Notes under the pieces: generated by a model
What the model saw: only the letters and a program-made list of their open reading frames with translations
Databases searched by the model: none
What the model was told of the DNA's origin: nothing
Part shown: positions 9,331 through 20,567 of the stretch, one piece after another
Position numbering within the stretch: position 1 is the stretch's first letter
Layout: every line of letters begins with the position of its first letter
Program-made: the position numbers and the translations under genes
From: Anodontia alba
Lineage: Eukaryota; Mollusca; Bivalvia; Lucinida; Lucinidae
Direction of reading: 5' to 3'
Assembly (NCBI GenBank): GCA_964016985.1
Contig: OZ024827.1
Span: 17,737,374 to 17,801,373, forward strand
Length of the DNA: 64,000 nucleotides

Positions 9331-12300
9331 GTTCGACTAGTCCCAACTCTGATGTTGAATCATTAAGAACCAGCATGAAGAGACCTCATGAAGATGGTTT
9401 ATCAGACTCTGCCAGCAGCCCCTCTGACACAGATGCCCCAAAGTCAAAATCACCCAAATCTGGTCAAAGTTTCAAATGTGGGTCATGTGATTATACTGCT
9501 GATAGAATGTCCAGTCTGAATAGGCACAAAAGAATACACAGCAGAGGACCAGAAAGTTCTTTGAGTTCTGAGAGACTGTCTGTATCTCCAATTTGTCAAA
9601 GTGAGACATTCTGTAAGGACTGTAATATTCAATTTTCTTCCATGAGTACATACCGTGGACACCGGGAGTTCTATTGTAAGTTTCGGCGGCAGGAGAAAAG
9701 TGAAGATAATGTGAGTGTGGGAGCTTCACCACCTCTCAAAGAAGCCAGCAAACTGTCCCCAAAACTAGTTTCTCCGCCCCCTGTAGTACTGCCCAAGGGG
9801 CTACTCCACCCAGGTACTATTCCACACCCACTGCACTTTGCAAGATCACAACTTCTGATGCAGGCAATACCAAAAGATCTTCAGGCTTTACTTACACGCC
9901 ACAAAGAGCAAGAACTTCCTCTCAGTAATGCGGTTCCACACAGATTAATCAAAGCCTCAGCAGAACCATTAAAACAAACTGATGAGCAGCCTTTAGATCT
10001 GAGCACATCGAAATCCAAGAACCAGGTTGAATCAGATGAGGAGGAGCATAAATTGAAAGCCTCTAGTCCTGTCTCCATTAAGGTTGAACAGAGAAACTCA
10101 CCACAACATAGTCCAGACTCCAACAGACTTCTCAGTTCTGCTTTGCACAGGCATGACATTCACAGCAACAGTAGTCCAACAGGAAAGCCAACACTGAAAG
10201 TTCCCATTTTCCCTACTAATCCAGTGCAGTTTGTGAAAAATAAACCTGTCCCTCCAATGTCAATGGTGAGCCGGTGTGTGGAGTGTAATATTGTGTTCTA
10301 CAAACACGAGAATTATCTCATCCATAAGGAACATTATTGCTCTGGGCGACGGGGTGGGATAAGTCTGGCTGGGGATGAGAATGAGAGAATGGATCACGAA
10401 TCAGTTGAATCTCCCTCAAAACTACACACAAGTCCAGGATCAAAAGCAGCTCAGCCAGAGGCTACAAAATGTCGTGAAAATAATTCTCCTACTAGTCCAA
10501 AACTTCCAAAAGGTGATAACTCTCTGGGTCATTTAAAACCAAATGAGTTATGTTTATTGTATTACTGCATTCCATGTAATATTAAATTTAGTTCATCAGG
10601 AACTCTGAAAGCACATAAGGAGTTTTATTGCCCCCATGGCAAAGATAATGACACAGCATGTGTGGTGAAAGATGCAACAGATGGTGATAGTGATAAGACA
10701 AGTAGTGATAACAATGACTTATACAGGTGTGATATATGTCATAGTGAGTATACCTCAGCCAGACATTTAAAACTACATTTTTGTACAGGACTAGCTACAC
10801 AGGCTCCACTCCTGAGATGTCCATACTGTGAGTATGTAACACAGACTGAGAACCGATTGGCAGAACATATGAAAGTCCATGTACCAACAAAAGCATTCAA
10901 GTGCACACTTTGTGGATACAGAGGAAACACAGCACGTGGTATGCGTATGCACGGTAAGATGCATCTTGAGAATGGTGAGGAATTTACTGATGATAATATG
11001 GTTGAGTTTGAAGAACCTCCACTGGTACCTGTTCAGAGGAATGGTGTCTGCGATAAAGGTCCAGTTGACATAGAAACAGAGTTAATTCGCATGAAGAATG
11101 AACCTTATAAGAGAAGACGGTCAAGAAAATCGTTTGAGAAATCTGAAAACATGCCATCATACCTTGGTGCTGGACTGCTTCCACAGAATCTGATATGTGC
11201 TGCCTGTGGGCAGGCATTCGCCAGTGTCAGTGAGTTTGTTATACATCTAAGAATGCATGAAATGGCAGCGCTAGAAGCTATGAAGAATCTGAAAAGTCTA
11301 AAATGTGAACATTGTGATAATTACATTGCCGATTCTTTGACTGGTCTATTGTTTCATATGCAGGAGAGACATCCAGAACAACTGCCAAATACTAGTAGAT
11401 CTGCAAACCAGTCTGAATCTGAAGGTGAAAGGTCCCAATCCAGAGACAGTCATAGGTCATTGTCATTGGAAGACAGGTCAAGGTCAAATTCTGAAGAAAG
11501 TTCTGGTACCCATCCTTCAAACACTAGTCAGAGAGATAATGTAAAGTCAAATGAGAATGTGAACAAAATTGATAATTGTGATCAATCAGATATCACTGAT
11601 AGTACTGAACATGTTGTTCAAGTCAAAAAAGAACAAAGAGACAATTGTAGTTCTGAGGATGAGGAATCTGTTTTGGAAGAAAATAATGAAAACATTGATG
11701 TTGTGTCAACAAAAGCACCCTTAAGTCCAGAGGATATCAAACCATCCATTTCTTCCAAGTCTCCAATTACCTCAGGTAACTGCAAGTCTACAGACTCCTG
11801 TCCAACTTCAGAAACATCCATAAATGGGACATCCAAGACCCTTTGTTCCTCACCTCAATCTAAATCACCTCTGGGGGCACAAGACAATACTTCTACACTG
11901 AAACCCTCTTCAGATACAATTTTGCCTCTCCAAATACATGCATGGCATCACAAATATGGCACAGTTGCAATGCCACAGATATCTCCTGGTTCCCTGACTG
12001 AAGATGCAAATTCCTCTGTTATCAGAACACAACAAAATTTAGGTCCTGTGTCTCCATCTAGACAAACAGCAATATTTTCAAGGCAGACTGCATCCATGCC
12101 AGTTATGCCACTTCAGAGAAGTCCCTTGTCCCCACATCAGCATAGCCTTTCACCTTGGAAACAGATTTCCCCTAAACTGTCTGTGGTAAAATCAGAACCA
12201 GTTTCACCCCTTACAACAGCCCCCTGTGAAAATCAGAAGAATTCACCATACCCAGTTCAAGTTAAGAAAGAAAGGGATACTTCCCCAACTGAGCTGGAGA

Positions 12301-12653
12301 AATCCCCCAGCTCCCAAAGACCATCTAATCCATCAACACCAACTGCATCTTCACAGTTTACACTTCCAAGAAATATTTTATCTCCTCATCTTCAGAACTT
12401 CCCATTGCTTTACAGCCCACAGGCTCTCATGCAACTTTACCAGTTCCAGCATAGTTTTCCTGCACCAGTTGTTTCACTACCAGGAGGAACTGCTAACAGC
12501 TCGGAAGCTTCCACAGAAGAAAATAGTTCTAGAAAATATTGTAAACATTGTGATATTAATTTCACTTACTTGTCATCATTCCTTACACATAAGAAATATT
12601 ATTGTAGTGCTAGATCATCATCTGAAGAATTGAGTCCATCGCCTTCTGCTTAA
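9331..12653 (+). CDS. FOG/ZFPM-like GATA cofactor, large terminal exon (ten zinc fingers, PLDLS motif)
   Basis: The acceptor is ttctgctctttcag ending 9330; stop TAA is 12651-12653. An upstream in-frame ATG at 9309 lies in the intron and is not a start. Classical C2H2 fingers are at 9477-9539, 10818-10880, 10902-10964, 11196-11258 and 11304-11372. C2HC fingers are at 9612-9677, 10275-10340, 10566-10631 and 12540-12605 (C-terminal). An atypical short finger at 10728-10784 ends H-x-C. The CtBP-docking motif PLDLS is at 9990-10004. A basic patch KRRRSRK near 11110 may be a nuclear signal. PsiKxE SUMO-type motifs (IKVE, VKKE twice, VKSE) are spread between fingers. FOG proteins are nuclear co-regulators that bind GATA factors through C2HC fingers and recruit CtBP and NuRD. 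PRDM-type proteins also carry PLDLS but lack this C2HC set. Long Ser/Pro-rich linkers make up most of the exon. Confidence 0.9.
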
Positions 12654-12665
12654 CATTACCTTTTT

Positions 12666-12775
12666 TAAGGAAAAAATCAGCAGATGACAAATTGGTTATA
12701 TTTTTCTTTTCTCAGAAAATGGGGTTGACATATCATGCAAATTGTCTCCTAAGGATGCTACAGAATGCACAACCT
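12666..12775. mobile_element. partial family C element in the FOG 3' UTR
   Basis: aatcagcagatgacaaattg, tttttcttttctcagaaaat and catgcaaattgtctcc start 12 bp after the FOG stop codon. Only the left arm is present. Confidence 0.55.
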
Positions 12776-12820
12776 ACACTGTTTGCATTTACTACAGGAA
12801 TTTCTATAAAAAATAGTAGT

Positions 12821-12826
12821 AATAAA
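12821..12826 (+). promoter_or_regulatory. candidate poly(A) signal of the FOG-like gene
   Basis: AATAAA lies 168 bp after the FOG-like stop codon, in AT-rich sequence. It is the first canonical hexamer I see downstream of the stop. Cleavage site not seen; the hexamer could occur by chance in this AT-rich DNA. Confidence 0.4.
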
Positions 12827-12923
12827 AACTAACCAAACACCTCTCTATTGGAAATAGACTGGTCCAAAGAGTTGTGGTAGATGAGTACATGGTAATGAGT
12901 TTGCCTTGCACATATTCTTGAGG

Positions 12924-13140
12924 TACTGTAATTGACCTAAATTTTGCATACCATTTTTTTTCTGACAGAATTACATTATGCAATAATGCAGACACAGATC
13001 AGACTACTCTTTAATGTGCAGTCTTATCATGGTCTAGACTGTTTGCCATTTTACCAAATATTTGTGAAAGAAACACATAAAATATTCAGGCCAAAATAAG
13101 GGGATGGTAGTGTTTGAAATTAAGGCACATTTACCATAAC
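12924..13140. mobile_element. family E element, diverged
   Basis: cagacacagatcagactact, its imperfect complement and ggcacatttaccataaca at the right end match family E. The left end is decayed; boundaries approximate. Confidence 0.5.
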
Positions 13141-13177
13141 ATAGTTTTACATTTTTAAATCCTGGTATGAAGATTTA

Positions 13178-13384
13178 ACCCTTCTCATGCTGAATAAATT
13201 AAGATGCCATGCCCATTTCTAATTTCCAGCCAATCAGATTACTTGATCTGGGTTTTTGATAGAAATTCACATATTTAATGACAAACAGTGCAGATCCAGA
13301 TCAGTTGGCTTCTTCAGAAGCCAACTGATCTGGATCTACACTGTTTGCTAAGACAACGCATGTCGTGTTCGGTAAGAGAAGGGT
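13178..13384 (+). mobile_element. family D element
   Basis: Termini acccttctcatgctgaa and agagaagggt, flanked by TTA/TAA. Near-perfect central hairpin around ggcttcttcagaagcc. Confidence 0.75.
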
Positions 13385-13402
13385 TAAGTATCGACAGACA
13401 GA

Positions 13403-13625
13403 ATTCTTAAATGCTTAGCACTCTGAGTAACATTTTCAACAGACAAAATCTGGAAATATTTTTCTTATTTTTCCCAGAAAACAGGATTTGACATTTCATA
13501 CAAATTGTCTCCAATGGAGACAATTTGAATAAAATGTCAAATCCTGTTTCCTGGGGAAAATGAGAAAAATATCACTAATTTGTCATCTGCTGAATTAGCC
13601 CAGAGAGTGGTAATGGTTATAGTAT
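13403..13625. mobile_element. family C element
   Basis: Long hairpin with arms ccagaaaacaggatttgaca and its complement around tctccaatggaga. Ends ttagcactctgagtaa and ttagcccagagagtggtaa. A degraded second copy follows to about 13990. Confidence 0.65.
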
Positions 13626-14007
13626 TTTTCATATTTTTCCCTGAACATAGAACTTGAAATTACGAGACCATTTGCTTGAAATTTCTAGCCCTTTTTCTGG
13701 GAAAATCGGAAAATATAATAGGTTTGTTGTCTGGTAATTTGTTATCTATGTATTAAGGGTTAATCTTTAGCTTTCTGCAGACAAAACTTACCAGATAATA
13801 AATGATTGATATTCAGTCTTAGTTTTCTCTGAAAACTGGGCTTGTTATTTCAAGTGCTTATCACAACTGCAGCAGGCATAATTTTTATTATTTTTTTCCT
13901 TCTGCATTTTGCAGAGAAAATAATGCATGACAATTCATGTGAATTGTCTGCCTAGAAAAAATATTATCAGTTTGTTGTCAGCTGCATTTGCTCAGAGTGC
14001 ATAAAGC

Positions 14008-14165
14008 ATAGCAACAGATAGGGCGCATTTTCATCCGAAAAATGCTGATATCTTTCTTATTTCTCCACGAAAACATATGTTGTGGGTACTCATTAGAAGC
14101 GCTTCATGTTTTCATGGAGAAATAAGAAAAATATTATGTGGATACCCCCTCTTATCTGTAGCTAT
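14008..14165 (+). mobile_element. family B element with one hairpin arm deleted
   Basis: The left arm (aaaacatatgttgtgggtac, cattagaagcgc) is present, but the sequence jumps straight to tgttttcatggagaaataag, so most of the right arm is gone. Outer ends are tagcaacagatag and cttatctgtagcta. Confidence 0.65.
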
Positions 14166-14756
14166 AATAAAGATAAGTTTTTCCATGTGTACTTGGGTAA
14201 TAGGACAAGCCCCATTTTTAGGGAAAAGGAGGGAAGATATCAAATATTTGTCATTGAATGAATTGACAGACCCTATTTTCAGTACAGAATAAGAGAAAAT
14301 AGTTGGGTCACAATAAGGGAAAATGTATCAACACAAAGGGAAAATGTGTCACTGAGACGTAAGAGCTGATTCAGGTTAAAAAACAACAACATAAAAAACA
14401 GTCAACAGGCTATGTAGATCCAGATCAGCCCTCACAGTTGTGCAGTCTGATCAGGTTCTACATTCTTGTTTGTTTCTAGAATCTTACAGTCCGTACATTA
14501 TATTAGAAACCAGTGTATGAAACATGATTTTTCACATAGTAAATATTAATTTTTGCTATATTACATTTTTTTGTAAATCTTTGTATGAAATTTCTAATAG
14601 TAAACCACGATATTAAAATAATGATTTGCCACATTAAAATCTGTGTAAATTATTTAATATTCTAAATCATCTTCGAAAATAGTAAATCGTCACTTAGTCA
14701 TTTTTACCCTTCAATGATAAAATGAATCAGGCTCTCATATAGATATGAAATATTGT

Positions 14757-14968
14757 TTAAAATTTACCATGCTATGGGCAAAGTCAGCAGACAAGAAATT
14801 GATGATATCTTTCTTATTTTCCCCAGAAAATAGGCTTTAGCAGTTTGTGCAAATTGTCTCCCTACTAGACAATTTGCATGAACTGCCAAAGCCTATTTTC
14901 TGGGAAAATAAGAAAAATATTACAAAATGTCAGCAGCTGAAATTTTTACCCGGCATGCAATGTGTTAA
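14757..14968. mobile_element. family C element
   Basis: Arms ccccagaaaataggctttag and complement around tctccctactagaca. Ends accatgctatggg and cccggcatgcaatg. Confidence 0.65.
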
Positions 14969-15115
14969 TTTTTAATAGAAGTAAGCATTCCAGTATATGT
15001 GCCATATATGTTATTATGTTTAGTGCTAGGAATAGATGTCACAATTTTATTGCCATACATTTTCTGTTTGAATTGCCTTTATCGAAAAACAAATTTCTCT
15101 CTGACTGTATGATCA

Positions 15116-15358
15116 GGGCCCAGTTGTTCAAAGCGTCGTTAGCTTAACGAGCTCGTTAAGGGTCATTTCGTTAACTATTTTAGTGGATTCAATATACAAT
15201 ATTCTGATATTTTTTGCTGAAAAAATGTGAGTAGCTTTAGCATTGCAAAAGCTACTCACATTTTTCAGCAAAAAATTTCAGCATATTCGCGTATCACTCG
15301 ATTTAAATTTTAACGAATCGTTAACTAACGACGTCGTTAGCTTTGAACAACTGGGCCC
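15116..15358. mobile_element. family G palindromic element
   Basis: Family G is about 245 bp with ends GGGCCCAGTTGTTCAAAGC and complement, inner cgttagcttaacgagctcgt, and a long core hairpin tttttgctgaaaaaatgtga/gtagctttagcattgc with complement. Six copies in the window; this one is nearly intact. Confidence 0.8.
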
Positions 15359-15360
15359 AG

Positions 15361-15552
15361 GTTGTTAAAGAGGAGTATTTGGTGATTCGTAATTCTGAGT
15401 AATTTTTCTTATTTCTCCATAAAAATATATGTTATGGCTACTCATTAGAAGCACCTTGCTGAGGCACTTTTAATGTGTACCACAACATATTTTTTTATGG
15501 AGAATTGGAGAGAATTATCTCTGAATTGTCATCAAAATATTCCTCCTTAACA
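15361..15552 (+). mobile_element. inverted-repeat element with a family B-like core in different outer ends
   Basis: Ends gttgttaaagaggagtattt and aatattcctccttaacaa are inverted repeats unrelated to the family B ends. The core has tctccataaaaatatatgtt, ggctactcattagaagcacc and a decayed complement. Confidence 0.6.
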
Positions 15553-15752
15553 AGTCTGTTGTATGATTATATTTCCATCTGTTGATGCTTGAAAGTTTTC
15601 TCTACAGTACTGTACTTAAGATGTGGTGCATGGATAAGATGATAATTTTAGTGTTAATTTAGGATAATTTTATTATTTTTGCACCAAAACATCAAGCTTT
15701 CCTCACCCCTTTCCTTATACTGTGGATCAAGTAAGAAAAGATAACTTTAGTT

Positions 15753-16091
15753 ACCGTATTTGACCTAATTACTGCTCTGTGCACTGGTTTTTCAAAATTA
15801 CTAGGAAAACTTGTGGTAAAATATGTATCTACTCAATAAGGGCACTTTGAAAAAAAGATCAGCAAAGGACATATTTGATGATGTTTATGGGATTTTTTCT
15901 GATTTCATTTATAAAAACATATGTTGTGGATACATATTTGAATCGACAAGTCGATGCAATTCAAATCTGTACCCACAACTTATGCCTTTATAAAGAAGTA
16001 GACAAAAAGTACACTGGCTGTAATCTGAAGACTACAAAATTGCTCGACTGTGCACTTATAGGGTATGTGCAGTAATTATATGGTATATGGT
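15753..16091 (+). mobile_element. family I inverted-repeat element
   Basis: Family I has ends ACCGTATTTGACCTAATTAC and a right end of cagtaattatatggtatatg, with hairpin aaacatatgttgtggatac/atatttgaatcgacaag. The second copy is at 35014. Confidence 0.65.
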
Positions 16092-16981
16092 ATGTCTTCT
16101 AATTGTCTATAGCCCTGAAATCTAATAATGTGATGAAAATAAGTACAACAACTGTTACTAAAATACTGAAGACTAAATGATCTCATATATTGATTTATGT
16201 AAATAAATTGGAAATTTATATTTTAGTTCTGTTGAGCTAAAAAGAAAAAAACCCTTAATATCATATGTCAGTAGTCAGGGCCACAGTCTTCTGTGTATCA
16301 GTGTTTTTCTGGTCAGGGCTTCATGTGCCTGGAAGGTCTGAATACTGTAAAATTTATGGGCAAGAAAAAAAAGATGGTTCCTTGCAAAGTTTGGACCCAG
16401 TCGAGTGTCTTAAGCAAGAAATTTTTGTTTAAGCTCATTTAATGAAATTACAACCCATTTAAGAACCAATATTCAGAGATGTACCTTTAACTGTTGTTTC
16501 AAGGGGAATAAGTACACTTCTAGGGGAGGTAACTGTGTGAATTATTTTTCTTTCCTTCTCACAAGGGGTTGAGTGGTAGGATGGTGGGTCTTACTGTTGA
16601 ATCTTCTAGAGAGTTGGCATAATGGGCTTTTGGTAGGAAGGTACTTGCCTCACTTGAAGCATATTCAGGGGTTGGGGCTTTTTCTTTCTGTCCCATTCTT
16701 CTTTTCTCTCTGTCTGGGAAGCTGCTTGATATGACTGAAATATTGTAGGCAGGGCCATTAAACCACATCTCAAATAAATTCTCACAATTCATTGGAATTA
16801 GCAAACAGGCAAGTCACTGTTGTCTCACTTGTATCAACTTGGCTGAAAATCTGCCAAATGTATCCAGTCCGCTTTAAGAAAATTCAGTAACTTGCAACTC
16901 ATTTAAGAATCTGTGTTCAAAGATGCAACTTTTTATCTTTGATCATAAGTAGAGAAGAATCCTTTTTCAAAGGGGCTTGTA
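16092..16981. other. no gene seen; decayed repeats
   Basis: AT-rich, with fragments such as aggggaggtaactgtgtga and ccaaatgtatccagtccgct that recur elsewhere as ends of short dispersed repeats. No convincing coding frame. Confidence 0.5.
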
Positions 16982-17154
16982 GACTGGCTCCAGTCTCCAG
17001 TGACTAAATATTTCTCTCATAATCCTGTTTGATAATCCACTAAAATAAAACCAAAATAAAAGCATGACTATAAAGGCTGGTTTTATTTTAGTGGCTTATC
17101 AAACAGGATTATAAGAAAAAAAAAATATTTACTCACTGGAGACTGGAGCCAGTC
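16982..17154. repeat. 173-bp palindrome
   Basis: gactggctccagtctccagtg at the left pairs with its complement ending 17154. The inner part (aatcctgtttgataatccac, taaaataaaacc) pairs with ggttttattttagtgg and ttatcaaacaggatt. Loop about 30 bp. Confidence 0.8.
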
Positions 17155-17257
17155 TAAGGGGCTTGGTGTGCTAACAGGAAGTCAGAAAAGCTGTCTCCCT
17201 TATAAAAGACAGCAGAAAATCCGCTAAGTTTATCCATTCCCCTAAATAATGACTTCT

Positions 17258-17622
17258 CATTACGAAAACATGCCTATTAGGAATTTTACCAGCAGAAATA
17301 TGAAAACTACCAGAATTTTTCATCTGAAAGTTTTCATTTTTTGGCAGTAAAATTGAGAATTTTACCACCAAAAAATAAAAACTTTCAGATGAATAATTCT
17401 ATACTGAGAATTTTACCACCAAAAAATGAAAACTTTCAGATGAAAAATTCTGATAGTTTTCATATTTCTATTCAAAACACAGGCAGTTCTAACGGGTACC
17501 CACAATCTATGTTTTTGAACAGAAATAAGAAAATTAATGTGTACCCCTGTAAACCCCAGTTTTACTGGATATCAGTGGGGTTTAAGGGGGTCAAAACTAT
17601 ATAGGCATGTTTTCGCTTGATG
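17258..17622 (-). mobile_element. family A element, rearranged
   Basis: Outer ends cattacgaaaacatgcctat and ataggcatgttttcgcttgatg are kept. The inner aattttaccaccaaaaaatg segment occurs in two direct copies and one inverted copy, and one arm of the central hairpin is lost (caaaacacaggcagttctaa). Confidence 0.65.
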
Positions 17623-17815
17623 TTGTTTAGAATTTTTGAAGTCAGAAAATTTGAACACCATTTAAAGGGAAGTAACTGCAAATCTTGTTCCTTTGATGTT
17701 TTATGAAGAACTATTTCCCTTAGGTATAAGGTCTGATATAACAGGTGTAGCATCTTAATTTATTCAGCATGGCAAATGCTTAATATTTGAGTCACAGCAT
17801 GAGAACGTGTCCCTT

Positions 17816-18064
17816 GGCCCAGTTGTTCAAAGCATTGTTAGCTTAATGAGCTCATTAGTGGTCAAAATGTTAACTGTTCTAGTAAGTACACTATCTAATT
17901 CACACATATTTTTGCTGAAAAAATGTGAATACCAGTAGCTTATGCTAATGCAAAAGCTACTCACATTTTTTCAGAAAAAATATTAGCATATATGCCATAT
18001 TTAATGATCAAAGTTGTAACAATACATTAAATAACGACATCGTTAGTTTCGAACACCTGGGCCC
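17816..18064. mobile_element. family G element
   Basis: Ends ggcccagttgttcaaagc and cgaacacctgggccc with the core ttgctgaaaaaatgtga/tcacattttttcag. Confidence 0.75.
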
Positions 18065-18564
18065 TGAACTCAAGTGAAAACTCAGATCAGCCTGTACATG
18101 AACCCAGTCTGATCAGAATCTTTTGTCAGCCTGAAGAAGTCTTCGATGCTTGGCTAGCCACACAGTGCCAAGTAAAAAGACCAATGGGACTGCATAGATC
18201 TGAATCTTGACTATGCTTATATTGTATGGTACTTTTTCTCATGTTATGACTCATTTCTCTGGAAAAAAACAATGGTTGTTACATCATATTACTGATTAGT
18301 AATGGAAATGTTATTCCTTAAATCTTTCCCTGCTAGTGGCGACTTTTGTCATCTGCTGATAACCTTTGCAAACAGTTTGGACCCAGATCGGGCACGACAA
18401 AATGTTCTTGTTTAATGTCACGTCATCCTACAAAGTTGCAGCACATAAATAAAACAGCGGGCAAAATGTACTCCAGTATACAAGTGAAAAAAAAAAAAAT
18501 CCTGAGAATGAATGGCAGAGCTTCTGATCAGGCCACATAGATGCAAAGGCTTGTGTTTGTCTAC

Positions 18565-18757
18565 ATTCATAGATAAGGGGTATCAGCCTATCAGGTAAAT
18601 AGTTTTATTTCTCTATAAAAAAAATATGTTGTGGGTACTCATTAGAAGCACCTGAATGAGGTGTTTCTTCTGAGTACCACGACATATATTTTTGTTGAGA
18701 AATAAGAAAAAAATCAATACTTTTGGTTGATAAAAGCACCTTATATTGAGCTATATT
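18565..18757 (+). mobile_element. family B element
   Basis: Hairpin gtgggtactcattagaagca/cctgaatgaggtg with decayed complement; right end ccttatattgagctat. A family H element begins 20 bp downstream. Confidence 0.6.
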
Positions 18758-18777
18758 AATTGATTGCACCTGATTAA

Positions 18778-19118
18778 AGGCTCCATATTCCTCAAAAATA
18801 GACATTTTTATCCAAGAAAGGTTTAATAAATTGATATATAACATTAATACTATCAGAAAATGTGGCATCTGACAGCCTGTAAAATTTCAGTTAGTCTCAT
18901 TTTTGAACAGGATCAAAAAAGAAATGATTTTTTTATCATATCTCTGAATTAAAGTTGGCAATATTAATACAGAGATACGATAAAAAATCATTTCATTTCA
19001 GGAACTGAAATTTTACATGCTGTCAAATGCAACATTTTATGATTGTATTAATACCATATATGAATTTATTAACTTTTCTTGGATAATAAAATGCCTATTT
19101 TTGAGGAATATGAAGCCT
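18778..19118. mobile_element. family H element (piggyBac-like MITE), TTAA-flanked
   Basis: Family H has ends AGGSTCCATATTCCTC and complement, flanked by TTAA on both sides (here 18774-18777 and 19119-19122), the duplication made by piggyBac transposases. Inner arms include ggtttaataaattgatatat and gaaatgattttttatc. No transposase is encoded. Confidence 0.8.
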
Positions 19119-19518
19119 TTAAAAAAATAGCAAAAAAAAATAGTTGTTTGCAGTTAAACCAAAACCATATCATATGGGTATGTATTTTAATGGTATTTTG
19201 AGGGGATTTCTCCCAGTATTCTTGAGTATATATTTGGTGCAAAAGTAACAGAACTTATCTACTGCATACTCCCCTTACCTATAGATACAAACTTCTTTAT
19301 TTTAATGATCGTGTATTACCTAGTGTATGGTTCAGCAATTTTCTTCCTGAATATCTTTTAACATGGCATATGCTGTTCTTTTTTATGTCAGCAGTTCATT
19401 TATTGTAATTTTATTATATTTATTGTGATTGTTTTATTGTGTTCTGTTATTCAAGAGCTCTCTCGTGCAAAAAAGAATGAGAATTGAGCTGGAACATGAG
19501 AAAATGGACTTTCTGGGT

Positions 19519-19735
19519 ACGGTAAATATCCTAAAATTTTAGAACACTTTATTCCAAACTGTTTTGGCCTAAATTTTGCTTTTTATGCAGTTATTTCTTA
19601 AAATACTTAGCAAAATGACAGTGTAGAACCAGATCAGACTGCTCCTTCAGGAGCAGTCTGATCTGGGTCTACACTGTTTGCATATGCCATTTTGTCAGAC
19701 ACTTTGGTGTTTGAAATTTTAGGACATTTACTGTA
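19519..19735 (+). mobile_element. family E element, well preserved
   Basis: Ends tacggtaaatatcctaaaat and attttaggacatttactgta. Hairpin cagatcagactgctcc/ttca/ggagcagtctgatctg is nearly perfect. Confidence 0.8.
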
Positions 19736-19954
19736 CATGCAAACAGGGAAAAGCTCAAATCAACTGCAATGAGAGAAAATGTACGTACTGACATGCACTT
19801 AGCAAAGACTCCGGTCAGCCTATGCATTCATGTAGTCTGGTCAGTCCTTGCAGTCTGGTGCCCAGGCAACCCTGAAAAGACTATGCAGACTGAGACTGTG
19901 CAGGGACACATCAGGAGGTAAATTTTCTACCATGTTTATCAGAAATATTTGTAC

Positions 19955-20132
19955 ATCTTACCTCCTTGCAATACTCATTCTAAAATTTGAGCAAACCCAG
20001 TATAAGACCTGTTGATGTGTCTAACCAAATTGCTTGAGGAGTGAAAAACAATGTAGACCCTGATCAGATAACCAAGTTCTGCAATGTTTGCTCAGGCGGA
20101 TCTGTCGGAATACTTAGGGTAAGTAAATATGG
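19955..20132 (+). mobile_element. family F element, diverged
   Basis: Inner motif gatgtgtctaaccaaattgc, half-hairpin caatgtagaccctgatcaga and right end aatacttagggtaagtaaat. Confidence 0.5.
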
Positions 20133-20213
20133 TACCTAGACTTGTATGGAAGCTGAATGCAGACCACTATGAGTCTGCATAGCATACATGGGTTAATTTG
20201 AGGCGTTGTTGTC

Positions 20214-20433
20214 TACCATATTTACCATATGTATTCGGACAGACAGGCCTGAGCAAACAGTATAGACCCAGATGAGACACCGCAGAACGCAGCGTCTCAT
20301 CTGGGTCTACACTGTTTGCCACTCATCCAGCAATTTTTAGACACAACATCAGGTAGTGAATTGTACTGGTTCAAATTTTAGAACATACATGGTAAGGAGT
20401 TGAGGTGTCCAAATACTTAGGGTAAATACGGTA
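20214..20433 (-). mobile_element. family F element
   Basis: Ends accatatttaccatatgtat and aatacttagggtaaatacgg. Hairpin cagatgagacaccgc/gcgtctcatctg. Confidence 0.7.
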
Positions 20434-20567
20434 TATGTGCCTCAATTACCCCGTTTCTCATGTTTTGGCCCAAAAAAAGTTACGTTATAATTGTCCAGAA
20501 TTTTATATTAAAAAATCATATATTATTTGAAGACTTTCTTTTTCTTTCCACTACCCTTGCCCTCTTA

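Noticed and set aside
9331..12653. PRDM/EVI1-type zinc-finger protein
   Set aside because: The PLDLS motif is shared with PRDM3/16, but the repeated C-x2-C-x12-H-x5-C fingers are the FOG signature and no PR/SET domain is visible. The N-terminus lies outside the window, so a small doubt remains.
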